Positions 39,057-47,788 of a stretch of 64,000 nucleotides of DNA are shown one piece after another. A program made the position numbers and the translations under genes. Below the pieces are notes generated by a model. It did not search any database. It was not told where the DNA came from and worked only from the letters and a program-made list of their open reading frames with translations. The DNA is taken from assembly GCF_017310545.1 (NCBI RefSeq), contig NZ_CP066203.1, positions 558,001 to 622,000 of the forward strand, read 5' to 3'. The stretch is from Methylacidimicrobium sp. B4. Lineage in GTDB: Bacteria > Verrucomicrobiota > Verrucomicrobiia > Methylacidiphilales > Methylacidiphilaceae. How positions within the stretch are numbered: position 1 is the first letter of the stretch; each line of letters starts with the position of its first letter.

Positions 39057-40163
39057 CTATCGAGCGACGACCTCGACGGTCTGCGTCCGCTGAAAGAGGA
39101 TCGGCCCCCGCTGCTCCACGAGCGTAACGGTCAAGGCGACCTTGGCTCCCGCCCCGATCCTCGCCAGCTCGGGCGGCAGCTCCCCAAGCTCGGTGAGCGG
39201 GACATTCCCGATGGCCGCCACGATCATTCCCGCCTGGATCCCGGCGGCGGCAGCCGGGCTCCCGCTCTCCACCGATCCGACCAGGAGGCCGCTCCCCGGT
39301 GCCACCCGGAACGAGGCGGCCAGATCCTCGGTCAGCTCCTGGGCGACAATGCCAAAGCGCCTGACCAGAAAATCGGCAAGCGTCGCGGTCGGAGCCTTCC
39401 GGCCCTCCTGCGCGTTCTCCCTCGCCTTCCGATACCAAGCGAGCACCCGGTCTCCGGGAATGGCAAAGCCGATCCCCTCGATCGCCTCCCCGCTGAACTT
39501 GGCCGAGCTCAAGCCGACAAAGGCGCCCGTGAGATCGACCAGCGGCCCTCCGCTGTTGCCCGGATTGATCGCGGCATCAGTCTGGAGCAGTCCTTCGATC
39601 TGGCCCTCCTCCGTGTGGATCACCCGGCCTTTGGCGCTCAAGATCCCCTTGGAGACGCTGTTCTGATAGCCGACCGGGTTTCCCAGCACGATCACTGTCT
39701 GGCCCAGAAGATTGGGAGAGAGCCGGTGAATGTCGTACGAGGGGAGCGGCTTCGGCGCATCCACCTTGAGGAGCGCCAGATCCTGGACCGGATCCTCGAA
39801 GAGGACCTTGGCCTGGAAATCGTTGCCCTGGGAGAGGCTTACCTTGACCGCCCGGTTGACCGCCCGCTCGACGACATGGGCGCAGGTGAGCACGAACCCT
39901 TCGGGCGCCACGACCACCCCCGATCCGAGGCTGCGCACGCGCTCCGAAAAGGAGTAGTACCGGCCGAAGAAGAGCTCGAAGGGGTCCCGCACCTGCCGCT
40001 GCACGACCCGTTCAGCGTTGATGTTCGCCACGGCCGGAAGCACCTTCTGGACGACCTGGACGACCGGCTCGTCGGCCGGAGCCTCGGCTCTGCCGAGCGC
40101 CGGGCCGAGCAGCCCGAGAAGGACGAGCCCGATCGATCCTCTCTTCCCCCATTGTCGTCTCAT
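39057..40163 (-). CDS. HtrA/DegP-type periplasmic serine protease
   Basis: A 368-residue trypsin-like protease with one PDZ domain, like DegS in layout. A signal sequence (RGSIGLVLLGLLGPALGRAE) leads to the periplasm. The catalytic triad is visible: His in LTCAHVVERA, Asp in DLALLKVDAP, Ser in NPGNSGGPLVDLTG. The PDZ domain is at about residues 265-350 (GLLVGSVESGSPAAAAGIQA). ATG 40163 overlaps the trpD stop as ATGA, so it is coupled to a biosynthetic operon, which is odd. secA follows. Confidence 0.93.
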   Translation of the reverse strand: MRRQWGKRGSIGLVLLGLLGPALGRAEAPADEPVVQVVQKVLPAVANINAERVVQRQVRDPFELFFGRYYSFSERVRSLGSGVVVAPEGFVLTCAHVVERAVNRAVKVSLSQGNDFQAKVLFEDPVQDLALLKVDAPKPLPSYDIHRLSPNLLGQTVIVLGNPVGYQNSVSKGILSAKGRVIHTEEGQIEGLLQTDAAINPGNSGGPLVDLTGAFVGLSSAKFSGEAIEGIGFAIPGDRVLAWYRKARENAQEGRKAPTATLADFLVRRFGIVAQELTEDLAASFRVAPGSGLLVGSVESGSPAAAAGIQAGMIVAAIGNVPLTELGELPPELARIGAGAKVALTVTLVEQRGPILFQRTQTVEVVAR

Positions 40164-41293
40164 TCGCCCGATCCTTTCTCCGTTTCCCGCTGCCCAGGAG
40201 CTCCTCTCCCGGCTCCTGGGCTCGCCCAGATCGCCGAGGCGCGTCGCAGCTCGGGTGCGAGCCGTTCGGCCGACCGGAGCCGCTCCGCCACGATGCCGCG
40301 ATCGAGCAGCTCCTCGACCGTCTCGAGCGCTTCGGCGAACGAGGCAAGAGACCCCCCGGCGAGCAGCCCCACCGCGGCGTTGGCCGCGAGCAGCGCCCGA
40401 ACGAGCCCCTTCTCCCGACCCTGAAAGACCGCCCGGAGCCGGGAGGCGCTCTCCTGCGCGGACCCGACCAACGCCTCCTCCAACCGGGTGCCCACATAGC
40501 CCCGGCGCCGCGCGAAGGCGGCCAGCACCTCCCGGCCGTCCGGCAGAGCCAGACCCCGGATCTCCGCCTCTCCCTCGACGCCGAGCTCCCCAAGAGCCCG
40601 CCCCTTCGCGTCGGTCCCGAAGACCACGGCCGCCCGCTGGCAACCGCCAAGCCGGAGCGCCTCCTCGAAGAGGGTCAGATGGGCGCGGGAAAAGACCCCG
40701 ACCACCTGCGCCATGGGGCGGGCCGGATTGAGCAGCGGCCCGAGCAGATGAAAGATCGTCTTCCGGCCCTGGGCGGCGAGCTTCTTCCGCAGGGGTCCCA
40801 GCGCCAGGAATGCCGGATGGTAATCCGGCGCATGGAGATAGGCCATCCCGAGCTCCTGCAGGCTGCGCTCCGCCGCCTCCGGCGAGAGACGGATCGGGAT
40901 CCCCATCGCCTCGAGCACGTCCGCACTTCCCGAAACCTTGCTCACCCCGCGGTTGCCATGCTTGACCACCGGAAGGCCCGCCGCGGCGAGCACGAACATG
41001 GTCCCAGTCGAGATATTGCAGAGGTTGAGCCCGCCCCCGCCCGTCCCGCAGCAGTCTAGAAGAGGTCTTCCTCCCCAATGGCCGCCAAACCCCAGGGGCA
41101 CCGCGCGCCCCCGGAAGGCCTCGGCGAAAAACGCGGCTTCCCCGCCCGTCGCTCCGCGTTCCTCGAGGTCGAGAAGGAAGGCGATCTTCTCTTCCTCCGC
41201 GACCCCCGCGTCGAGCAGGAGCGCGACCGCCCGCTCGACCTCTTCCCGGCCAAGCGGTCGGCCAACGAGACTCCCTAGCGCCGAAGAGTTCAC
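40160..41293 (-). CDS. trpD: Anthranilate phosphoribosyltransferase
   Basis: The 377-residue enzyme makes phosphoribosyl anthranilate in the second step of tryptophan synthesis. The family core is CCGTGGGGLNLCNISTGTMF (PRPP site, CGTGG), KHGNRGVSKVSGSADVLEAM (anthranilate site), and LLGPLLNPARPMAQVVGVFS. The C-terminus is about 30 residues longer than usual, with a Gly/Glu-rich tail that overlaps htrA. Its ATG overlaps the carA stop. No other trp genes are in the window. Confidence 0.94.
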   Translation of the reverse strand: MNSSALGSLVGRPLGREEVERAVALLLDAGVAEEEKIAFLLDLEERGATGGEAAFFAEAFRGRAVPLGFGGHWGGRPLLDCCGTGGGGLNLCNISTGTMFVLAAAGLPVVKHGNRGVSKVSGSADVLEAMGIPIRLSPEAAERSLQELGMAYLHAPDYHPAFLALGPLRKKLAAQGRKTIFHLLGPLLNPARPMAQVVGVFSRAHLTLFEEALRLGGCQRAAVVFGTDAKGRALGELGVEGEAEIRGLALPDGREVLAAFARRRGYVGTRLEEALVGSAQESASRLRAVFQGREKGLVRALLAANAAVGLLAGGSLASFAEALETVEELLDRGIVAERLRSAERLAPELRRASAIWASPGAGRGAPGQRETEKGSGE

Positions 41294-42465
41294 GGGCCGC
41301 CCTGGGAGTGGAGCGGGCGCCCACTTTCGGCCATCGTTCGAAAGGCCGAAAACCAGCCGAGCCCGTCATTGGGACCGGGAGCCGCCTCCGGATGATACTG
41401 GACCGAAAAAATCGGCAGCTCCTCGTGCGCCATCGCCTCGCAGGTTCCATCGTTGAGGCTCACCTCCCGAACGCGGACGCCTGGAGGCAGCGATTCGGGA
41501 TCGACCGCATAGCCATGGTTCTGCGAAGTGATCCTCACCATTTTTGTGACCAGGTCGGCCACGGGATGGTTGGCTCCGCGATGGCCGAACTTGAGCTTAA
41601 AGGTCCTCCCTCCCAGCGCAAAAGCAAGGAGCTGGTGGCCGAGGCAGATCCCGAAGATCGGCTTCTTCCCGACCAGCGCCCGCACCGTCCGGTGGAGCGA
41701 GGGGAGGGCCGCGGGATCCCCGGGCCCGTTGGAAAGAAAGACCGCGTCGATCCCGCTCGCCAGGATCTCCTCGGGCGGCGTTCCCGCCGGCACGACGCGC
41801 ACGGCGAAGCCCGCCCGCCGCAGCAGCCGCAGGGTGGCATACTTGATCCCGAAGTCGAGGGCCGCCAGCCGGAGGGGCGGCCGGGTGGCCCCCCTTCCCT
41901 CCTCGTTCACCTCTTTCTCCCAAGAATCCTCCGCCGCCGGATGGGTCTCCCAAGCGTAGGCCTGGGGACAGGTCACCTCCCGCACGAAGTCACGCTCCCC
42001 GTAGCTCCACCCCCGTGCCATCGCCACCGCCTGGGCGAGCTCGATCGGCTCGGTCGAGAGAACCCCGCGGCAGACCCCGTGCTCCCGCAGCCGAAGGGTC
42101 AAGCGCCGCGTGTCGATGCCATCGGCGGCGACCACCCTCGCCCCGGTGAGGTAGTCCCGAAGGGTGGCGGTCGCCCGCCAGCTACTGGCCCGTTCGGAAA
42201 GCTCCCGCATCAGGAAGCCGGCGACCTGCACCCGCGAGGACTGGTCATCAAAGGGGTTGACCCCGTAGTTGCCGATCTCGGGGAAGGTCATGGCGACCAG
42301 CTGGCCCCGGTAGGAGGGATCGGTCAGCACCTCCTGATAGCCGGACATCGCGGTATTGAAGCAGACCTCACCCACGACGGTCCCCTCGCTCCCCGCCGCC
42401 CGTCCGCGAAAGACCTCCCCATCCTCCAGGACGAGCACGGCTTCCTTTCCCCTCACAAGCGCCAT
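41290..42465 (-). CDS. carA: Carbamoyl-phosphate synthase small subunit
   Basis: The 391-residue glutaminase subunit splits glutamine and channels ammonia to CarB for carbamoyl phosphate. The class I amidotransferase Cys lies in PIFGICLGHQLLAFALGGRT; its His/Glu partner is in FSVQYHPEAAPGPND. The N-terminal domain (GEVCFNTAMSGYQEVLTDPS) is typical. ATG 42465 lies 13 bp inside pyrC. carB is not in the window. An insert (YAWETHPAAEDSWEKEVNEE) before the amidotransferase domain varies among families. Confidence 0.95.
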   Translation of the reverse strand: MALVRGKEAVLVLEDGEVFRGRAAGSEGTVVGEVCFNTAMSGYQEVLTDPSYRGQLVAMTFPEIGNYGVNPFDDQSSRVQVAGFLMRELSERASSWRATATLRDYLTGARVVAADGIDTRRLTLRLREHGVCRGVLSTEPIELAQAVAMARGWSYGERDFVREVTCPQAYAWETHPAAEDSWEKEVNEEGRGATRPPLRLAALDFGIKYATLRLLRRAGFAVRVVPAGTPPEEILASGIDAVFLSNGPGDPAALPSLHRTVRALVGKKPIFGICLGHQLLAFALGGRTFKLKFGHRGANHPVADLVTKMVRITSQNHGYAVDPESLPPGVRVREVSLNDGTCEAMAHEELPIFSVQYHPEAAPGPNDGLGWFSAFRTMAESGRPLHSQGGP

Positions 42466-43733
42466 ACGATCTTCCCCTCCACCATCGTGAGCATCGCCCT
42501 TCCCTGCACCTCCCACCCCGAGAAGGGTGTGTTCCGACCCCGGGATTGGAACGCCTGCGGATTCACGGTCCACCGGAGATCGGGATCGATGACGACCAGG
42601 TCGGCCGCGGCTCCGGTCGAAAGCGTCCCCCCCGGAAGGCCGAGGAGGCGGGCGGGAATCGTGCTCAGGCGGGCGATCAGCCCCGGCCAGTCGAGCAGCT
42701 TGGGCTTCACGAGCGTCTCCGCGGCCACCGCCAGCGTCGTCTCGAGCCCCACGATCCCGAAAGGCGCCCGATCGAACTCGACCTCCTTCTCGAAGGAGCA
42801 GTGGGGAGCATGGTCGCTCGCGATCAGGTCGATCGCTCCGTCGATGATCCCCTCGAGCAGCGCTTCCCGGTCGGCCTCGGAGCCGAGCGGGGGATTCATC
42901 TTGCAGTGGGTGTCGTAGCGGGCGAGATCTCCATCGGTCAGGGCCAGGTGGTGGGGCGTGACCTCGGCCGAAACGGCCACCCCGCGCCGCTTGGCTTCGC
43001 GGATGAGGCGGACCGAGCCCGCGCTGGAAAGATGCTGGCAGTGGAGCCGTGCGCCGGTACGCTCGGCCAGAAGGAGATCCCGGCTTACGATCAGCTCCTC
43101 GGCGAGGCTCGGCCACCCCCGGAGCCCCAGGACCGCGCTCCAGTAGCCTTCGTGCATCACCCCTCCGGCCGAGACGCTGCTCTCCTCGCAATGCTCGAGG
43201 ACCGGAAGATCGAGCATGGCGGCATATTCCATGACCCGGCGCATGAGGCCCGCATCCTGGATGCAGCTCCCGTCGTCGGTCAACGCCACCACCCCGGCGG
43301 CACGCAGCGAGCCCAAGGGAGCGAGCTTCTCCCCCGTTCTCCCCTCCGAAAGGCAGCCCGTCGGGTAGACCCGGACGACCCCCTGCTCCCGGGCCCGCTC
43401 CCGGATCCAGCCGATCGTATTGGGCTGATCGGCGGGAGGACGGGTATTGGGCATCGCCACGACCGCCGTGAACCCTCCTGCCGCGGCGGCACGCGTTCCG
43501 GAGGCGAAGGTCTCCTTCTGGGGCTCCCCCGGCTCCCGCAGGTGGACGTGGATGTCGATCAGCCCCGGGGCGACGATCCGGCCGGAGGCGTCGATCGATT
43601 CCCACCTCGTCTCCACCGGAAGGGAGGCGGGATCGACGATCCGCCCGCCGGCGACAAAGAGGTCGCCCACCTCATCCCGGCCACGGCTTGGATCGAGGAT
43701 GCGCCCCCCTGAAAGACGGTAGAAGCCGCTCAC
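42453..43733 (-). CDS. pyrC: Dihydroorotase, class I
   Basis: A 426-residue dihydroorotase of the long, PyrB-associated class. Zinc ligands: DIHVHLREPGEPQKETFASG, VLEHCEESS, the HCQHLSS block, and DHAPHCSFEKEVEFDRAPFG with the catalytic Asp. It closes carbamoyl aspartate to dihydroorotate in pyrimidine synthesis. Its ATG overlaps the pyrB stop by four bases, and its 3' end overlaps carA. Class I enzymes often complex with PyrB, which fits this pairing. Confidence 0.95.
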   Translation of the reverse strand: MSGFYRLSGGRILDPSRGRDEVGDLFVAGGRIVDPASLPVETRWESIDASGRIVAPGLIDIHVHLREPGEPQKETFASGTRAAAAGGFTAVVAMPNTRPPADQPNTIGWIRERAREQGVVRVYPTGCLSEGRTGEKLAPLGSLRAAGVVALTDDGSCIQDAGLMRRVMEYAAMLDLPVLEHCEESSVSAGGVMHEGYWSAVLGLRGWPSLAEELIVSRDLLLAERTGARLHCQHLSSAGSVRLIREAKRRGVAVSAEVTPHHLALTDGDLARYDTHCKMNPPLGSEADREALLEGIIDGAIDLIASDHAPHCSFEKEVEFDRAPFGIVGLETTLAVAAETLVKPKLLDWPGLIARLSTIPARLLGLPGGTLSTGAAADLVVIDPDLRWTVNPQAFQSRGRNTPFSGWEVQGRAMLTMVEGKIVWRL

Positions 43734-44713
43734 ACCCCTTCCCTATCCCGCCGATGCAACCGAGCCAACTCCGAAAAGACCGCCATCCGCACGGCAACCC
43801 CGCTGGCGACCTGGTCGAGGATGACCGAGCTCGGCCCGTCGGCGACCTCGCTCTCCATCTCGATCCCCCGCTCGACCGGCCCCGGATGCATCAGCAGGAC
43901 CTCCGGAGGGCAGCGGCCCAAGCGGGCGTTGCCGAGCCCGTAGAGAGAGACATACTCCCCGAGCGAGGGGAACATCCCCTCCCGTTGCCGCTCATGCTGG
44001 ATACGCAGCAGGATGATGACCTGCGCCCAGGGCAGGACGGGATCGAGCTCGCTGCTCAGCCTGACCCCGAACCGGCCGAAGACCTCCGGAAGAAGTGTCC
44101 GAGGGCCGACCAGGGTCACCTCGGCCCCGAGCTTCCGCAAGCCCCAGATATCGGACCGGGCCACGCGGCTGTGGAGAATATCGCCGACGATCGCCACCCG
44201 GACCCCTTCGATCTTCCCGAGGCGGCGACGGATCGTGAGAAGATCGAGGAGCCCCTGCGTCGGATGCTCGTGGGCCCCATCTCCCGCGTTGATCACCGAG
44301 GAGCGCACCCGGTCGGCCAGAAAATGGGCTGCACCCGCCGCCGAATGGCGGAGCACCAGGAAGTCGGCGCCCATCGCCTCGAGGTTCCGCGCGGTATCCT
44401 TGAGGCTTTCCCCCTTCCGGATCGAGCTCGACTCCTGATCGATCTCGAGCACATGGGCACCCAGCCGCTTGGCGGCCAGCTCGAACGAGACCCGCGTGCG
44501 CGTGCTCGGCTCGATGAAGAGATTGACCACCGTGAGGCCGCGCAGCGACGGCGACTCCCGTCCGCCTTCCCAGCGGCTCGTCATCGCGTCGGCGGCATCG
44601 AGAAGCAGGAGGATCTCCTCCCTGTCGAGCTCCCGCAGGCCGAGAAGATGGCGCCGGGTCCATTTCCCTTCGGCACGATGCTCCGGATTTCCCTTCGGAC
44701 CTTCCGACCCCAT
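43730..44713 (-). CDS. pyrB: Aspartate carbamoyltransferase catalytic chain
   Basis: The 327-residue enzyme transfers a carbamoyl group to aspartate, the first committed step to UMP. FIEPSTRTRVSFELAAKRLG holds the carbamoyl-phosphate loop (STRTR), and INAGDGAHEHPTQGLLDLLT and LLMHPGPVERGIEM are standard. No pyrI regulatory gene is next to it. I take ATG 44713; the frame runs further up but is non-coding-like. It heads the pyrB-pyrC-carA-trpD-htrA chain, with leuD divergent 193 bases away. Confidence 0.95.
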   Translation of the reverse strand: MGSEGPKGNPEHRAEGKWTRRHLLGLRELDREEILLLLDAADAMTSRWEGGRESPSLRGLTVVNLFIEPSTRTRVSFELAAKRLGAHVLEIDQESSSIRKGESLKDTARNLEAMGADFLVLRHSAAGAAHFLADRVRSSVINAGDGAHEHPTQGLLDLLTIRRRLGKIEGVRVAIVGDILHSRVARSDIWGLRKLGAEVTLVGPRTLLPEVFGRFGVRLSSELDPVLPWAQVIILLRIQHERQREGMFPSLGEYVSLYGLGNARLGRCPPEVLLMHPGPVERGIEMESEVADGPSSVILDQVASGVAVRMAVFSELARLHRRDREGV

Positions 44714-44859
44714 AGCGGAAGGAAAATGGCAAAAGGGTGCCTTCGCGTCCAGCGGGATTGCTGGGCCTCCACAGCTCCCGCTACGGATCCTCACCCTTTC
44801 CCGAGCCCTCGCCCCTTCCGCCACCGGCCCCTCCCCTCTGCAACCCCATTCTTTTCGGA

Positions 44860-44888
44860 TTGCCATCGGTAGTGGCTCGTCCTACAAC
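44860..44888 (+). promoter_or_regulatory. Sigma-70 type promoter for leuD-leuB
   Basis: TTGCCA (44860-44865) and TACAAC (44883-44888) are 17 bases apart, a good -35/-10 pair with one and two mismatches to consensus. Start of transcription would be near 44895, giving a leader of about 12 bases before the GTG of leuD. Confidence 0.6.
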
Positions 44889-44906
44889 CAGAATAGAGAA
44901 CGAGCA

Positions 44907-45449
44907 GTGGCTACGCTATCCGGTCCCGCCTACGTCGTTGGCGACAACATCGACACCGATCAGATCATCCCGGCGCAATACCTCATGCTGGTGCCGACGG
45001 TGCCCGACGAGCTCCGCAAGCTCGGCTCCTACGCCCTTTCGGGCCTGCCCGACGATCTCTACCCCGAGCGGTTCGTGGCTCCCGGGGAAGAGACGACCCG
45101 CTATCCGATCGTGATCGCCGGTCGCAACTTCGGCTGCGGCTCCTCCCGGGAGCATGCGCCGATCGCGCTTGCCGCCGCGGGCTGCCGGATCGTGATCGCC
45201 GAAAGCTACGCGCGGATCTTCTTCCGCAACTCGGTTTCGACCGGGGTCCTCTACCCCTGCGAGTGCGCCGGGCGGCTCTGCGACCGGATCCGGACCGGCG
45301 ATCTCGTCGAGGTCGATCTCCAGCGGGAAACCCTCTCCGTGGGCACCACGCGCCACGCGCTGAAGCCGCTGGGAGAGGCGAGGCCCGTCATCGAAGCGGG
45401 AGGCATTTTCCAATACGCCCGCAAGACCGGCATGGTGCCGACCCCGTAG
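44907..45449 (+). CDS. leuD: 3-isopropylmalate dehydratase small subunit
   Basis: The 180-residue swivel domain of the leucine-pathway isomerase. [19 protein letters not shown] and [20 protein letters not shown] (the GSSREHA substrate loop) are diagnostic, and [18 protein letters not shown] is conserved. It pairs with LeuC, which is not in the window. The start is GTG 44907 with a weak GAGAACGA upstream. Such short LeuD forms could also act with homoaconitase-type large subunits, but leuB next door supports leucine synthesis. Confidence 0.92.
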   Translation: MATLSGPAYVVGDNIDTDQIIPAQYLMLVPTVPDELRKLGSYALSGLPDDLYPERFVAPGEETTRYPIVIAGRNFGCGSSREHAPIALAAAGCRIVIAESYARIFFRNSVSTGVLYPCECAGRLCDRIRTGDLVEVDLQRETLSVGTTRHALKPLGEARPVIEAGGIFQYARKTGMVPTP

Positions 45450-45481
45450 GGGCGCTGCGGCCCGCTACCGCTTTTTTCCTC

Positions 45482-46567
45482 ATGAAGACCTATCGCATCG
45501 CCGTCCTCGCCGGAGACGGCATCGGCCCGGAAATCATGGCCGCCACCCTCCCGCTCCTGCGGTCCGCCGCGCACAAGTTCGGTTTCCGCCTCGACTTCGA
45601 GGAAGCCCTCGTGGGGGGAGCCGCGATCGACGCCGCCGGCAAAGCCCTCCCCGATGAGACCCTGGAGGTCTGCCGCAACTCCCAAGCGATCCTCTTTGGC
45701 GCCGTCGGGGGCCCCCAGTGGGAAGCCCTTCCCGCCGAGAAGCAGCCCGAGCGCGCCGCCCTTCTGCCCCTCCGGCGCACCTTCGGCCTCTACGCCAACC
45801 TCCGCCCGATCTCCTGCTATCCGGAGCTCCTGGGCGCCTCCCCCCTCAAGGCCGAGGTCGCCCGCGGCGTCGACCTGCTGGTCGTGCGAGAGCTGACCGG
45901 AGGGCTCTACTTTGGCCAGCCCAAGGGGACCGTGATGACCGACCGGGGAGAGCGGGCCATCGACACCCTGGTCTACGAAACCGCCGAGATCGAGCGGGTC
46001 GCTCGTGTCGCCTTCGAGGCGGCGCGCTCGCGGAAGAAGTTCGTCACCCTGATCGACAAGGCCAATGTGCTCGAATCGAGCCTCCTCTGGCGGAAGACCG
46101 TGCGCCGGATCGCCGCCGACTACACCGACGTCCAGCTGGGCTTCCTCTACGTCGACAATGCGGCGATGCAGCTGGTGCGCAACCCCCGGCAGTTCGACGT
46201 CCTCCTTTGCGAAAACCTCTTCGGCGACATCCTGAGCGACGAGGCGGCCGCCCTCTGTGGCTCCCTCGGCATGCTTCCGAGCGCTTCGCTCGGCAAAGCC
46301 CGGTTCGGCCTCTATGAGCCCGCCGGCGGCTCCGCCCCCGACATCGCGGGCAAGGGGATCGCCAATCCGAGCGCGCAGATCCTCTGCGCCGCCCTCCTCC
46401 TCCGCTACAGCCTCGGCGAGGAAGAGGCGGCCCAGGCGATCGAAGCGGCATTCCGCGCGGCCTTGAGCGATGGCTTCCGGACGCCCGATATCGCCGATGA
46501 CGGCGGGAAGACCGTCGGAACGGAAGCGTTTGCCCAGGCGATCCTCGACCGGCTCGAAAACCCCTGA
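45482..46567 (+). CDS. leuB: 3-isopropylmalate dehydrogenase
   Basis: A 361-residue NAD-dependent beta-decarboxylating dehydrogenase. [35 protein letters not shown] (LeuB type), [36 protein letters not shown] and [18 protein letters not shown] are the usual blocks. It converts 3-isopropylmalate to 2-oxoisocaproate. The ATG at 45482 lies 32 bases after leuD. A terminator-like hairpin follows the stop. Confidence 0.97.
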   Translation: MKTYRIAVLAGDGIGPEIMAATLPLLRSAAHKFGFRLDFEEALVGGAAIDAAGKALPDETLEVCRNSQAILFGAVGGPQWEALPAEKQPERAALLPLRRTFGLYANLRPISCYPELLGASPLKAEVARGVDLLVVRELTGGLYFGQPKGTVMTDRGERAIDTLVYETAEIERVARVAFEAARSRKKFVTLIDKANVLESSLLWRKTVRRIAADYTDVQLGFLYVDNAAMQLVRNPRQFDVLLCENLFGDILSDEAAALCGSLGMLPSASLGKARFGLYEPAGGSAPDIAGKGIANPSAQILCAALLLRYSLGEEEAAQAIEAAFRAALSDGFRTPDIADDGGKTVGTEAFAQAILDRLENP

Positions 46568-46603
46568 CCGCTTGCCAGAAGGCTGCCGGGGGGTTTTGCT
46601 TTT
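46568..46603 (+). terminator. Likely rho-independent terminator after leuB
   Basis: CCG-CTT-GCC, loop AGAA, GGC-TGC-CGG forms an interrupted stem at 46568-46589, followed by GGGG and a T-rich run TTTTGCTTTT ending at 46603. It begins within the bases just after the leuB stop. The internal 3x3 mismatch weakens it. Confidence 0.45.
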
Positions 46604-46636
46604 CAGGAGTCCTCGTTCTTTGTCAAAAGGATGACC

Positions 46637-47788
46637 ATGAACTCGATCAAGCGGAGGGAACCCCTTCCCATCGGTACAGAGGACCTGGTCAACGCGCGCA
46701 TCCTCTCGGTCTCCGAGGACAAGCTGGCCGGCTTCCACCCAGAACCCTTTGCCGAGATCGCCCGCCTCGCCGACCTTCCCCTCGCCACGGTCACCGCCCG
46801 GATCCGGGCGATGCTCGAGGGCGGGACGATCCGCCGGGTGCGGCAGACCCTGCTCGCCAACGACCTGGCTCCCGGCGCCCTGATCGCCTGGGAGATCCCG
46901 GAGGAGAAGCTCGGGGCGGCCTTCGACTTCCTCGTGGTCGAGGACCCCTTCAGCGGCCATGTCGTCCTCCGCTCGACCGATTCCGCCTGCGCCGGCTCCT
47001 CCTTCCGCCTCTGGAGCACCCTCAAGGTGCCGCAAGGCTTCTCCCTTGAAGCCCACTGTCGCTACCTGTCTACCCAGATCGGGGCGATCCGCCACCGGAT
47101 CCTCCGTGCCAAGGGAATCTTCACCCTCGGCGTCGGCCACGTCCGCCGGCGGACGCTCGAGATCGGTGCGATCTGCCCGGCCAAGGCCCAGATGCACGCG
47201 GTCGAGGTGAGACGACTTTCCGGGGAGCAGTGGAAGGTCCTCGGTGCTCTCAAGGAAGAGCTCCGGCCGGAGGAGATTAGCCTGGGTCTCTGGGACTCTC
47301 GAGCCCGGTCGGTCGGCCTGGGCCTTCCGGAATTCGTCCGAATCGCGCGAGAGCTCGAGCAGCTCGGCATCCTCGGCCGCTTCTCGACCTTTCTCGAGCA
47401 TGTGAAGCCCCTCTCGACGGGCGAGCGGGTCACCCGCTTCAACGGCCTCTTCCACTGGGCGGTGCCGCAGGGAAGGGAGAAGGAGGCGGGGGAAGAGATC
47501 GGCCGCTTCGAGGTCCTCACCCACTGCTACTGGCGAGAGGCCGGCCCCGACTTCGGCAACGTCAACCTGATGGCGGTCGCGCATGGCCGGGAAAAGGATC
47601 GGCTGCTGCTCCACAAGGCCGCCATCGACGAGCACCTTCGCCAGGTCGGGATCCCGGTCCTCTACTCGAACATCTTCTGGGGAGGCCGCAGCGAAATCAA
47701 ACCGTCGGAAATCTTGCCGGAGGCGTACCGGAAATGGAGCCACACAAGGAGAATCGACTGGGAGACGATGCGCGACGGCTCTTCCTGA
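46637..47788 (+). CDS. Two-domain Lrp/AsnC-like protein resembling siroheme decarboxylase
   Basis: A 383-residue protein with two similar halves, each a winged-helix plus an Lrp-type sensor fold. First half: FAEIARLADLPLATVTARIR (HTH) and GTIRRVRQTLLANDL. Second: RVTRFNGLFHWAVPQG and EVLTHCYWREAGPDFGNVNL, ending MAVAHG. The HCY and MxxxHG pattern matches AhbA/AhbB/NirD-L siroheme decarboxylases, which remove carboxylates from siroheme toward heme or d1 heme; a regulatory role is the alternative. I choose ATG 46637, where AAGGA sits five bases upstream, over ATG 46631. It overlaps the SulP gene by 55 bp. No other heme genes are seen. Confidence 0.55.
   Translation: MNSIKRREPLPIGTEDLVNARILSVSEDKLAGFHPEPFAEIARLADLPLATVTARIRAMLEGGTIRRVRQTLLANDLAPGALIAWEIPEEKLGAAFDFLVVEDPFSGHVVLRSTDSACAGSSFRLWSTLKVPQGFSLEAHCRYLSTQIGAIRHRILRAKGIFTLGVGHVRRRTLEIGAICPAKAQMHAVEVRRLSGEQWKVLGALKEELRPEEISLGLWDSRARSVGLGLPEFVRIARELEQLGILGRFSTFLEHVKPLSTGERVTRFNGLFHWAVPQGREKEAGEEIGRFEVLTHCYWREAGPDFGNVNLMAVAHGREKDRLLLHKAAIDEHLRQVGIPVLYSNIFWGGRSEIKPSEILPEAYRKWSHTRRIDWETMRDGSS

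Noticed and set aside
36110-39127. Long plus-strand frame opposite secA
   Set aside because: Antisense shadow without family motifs.
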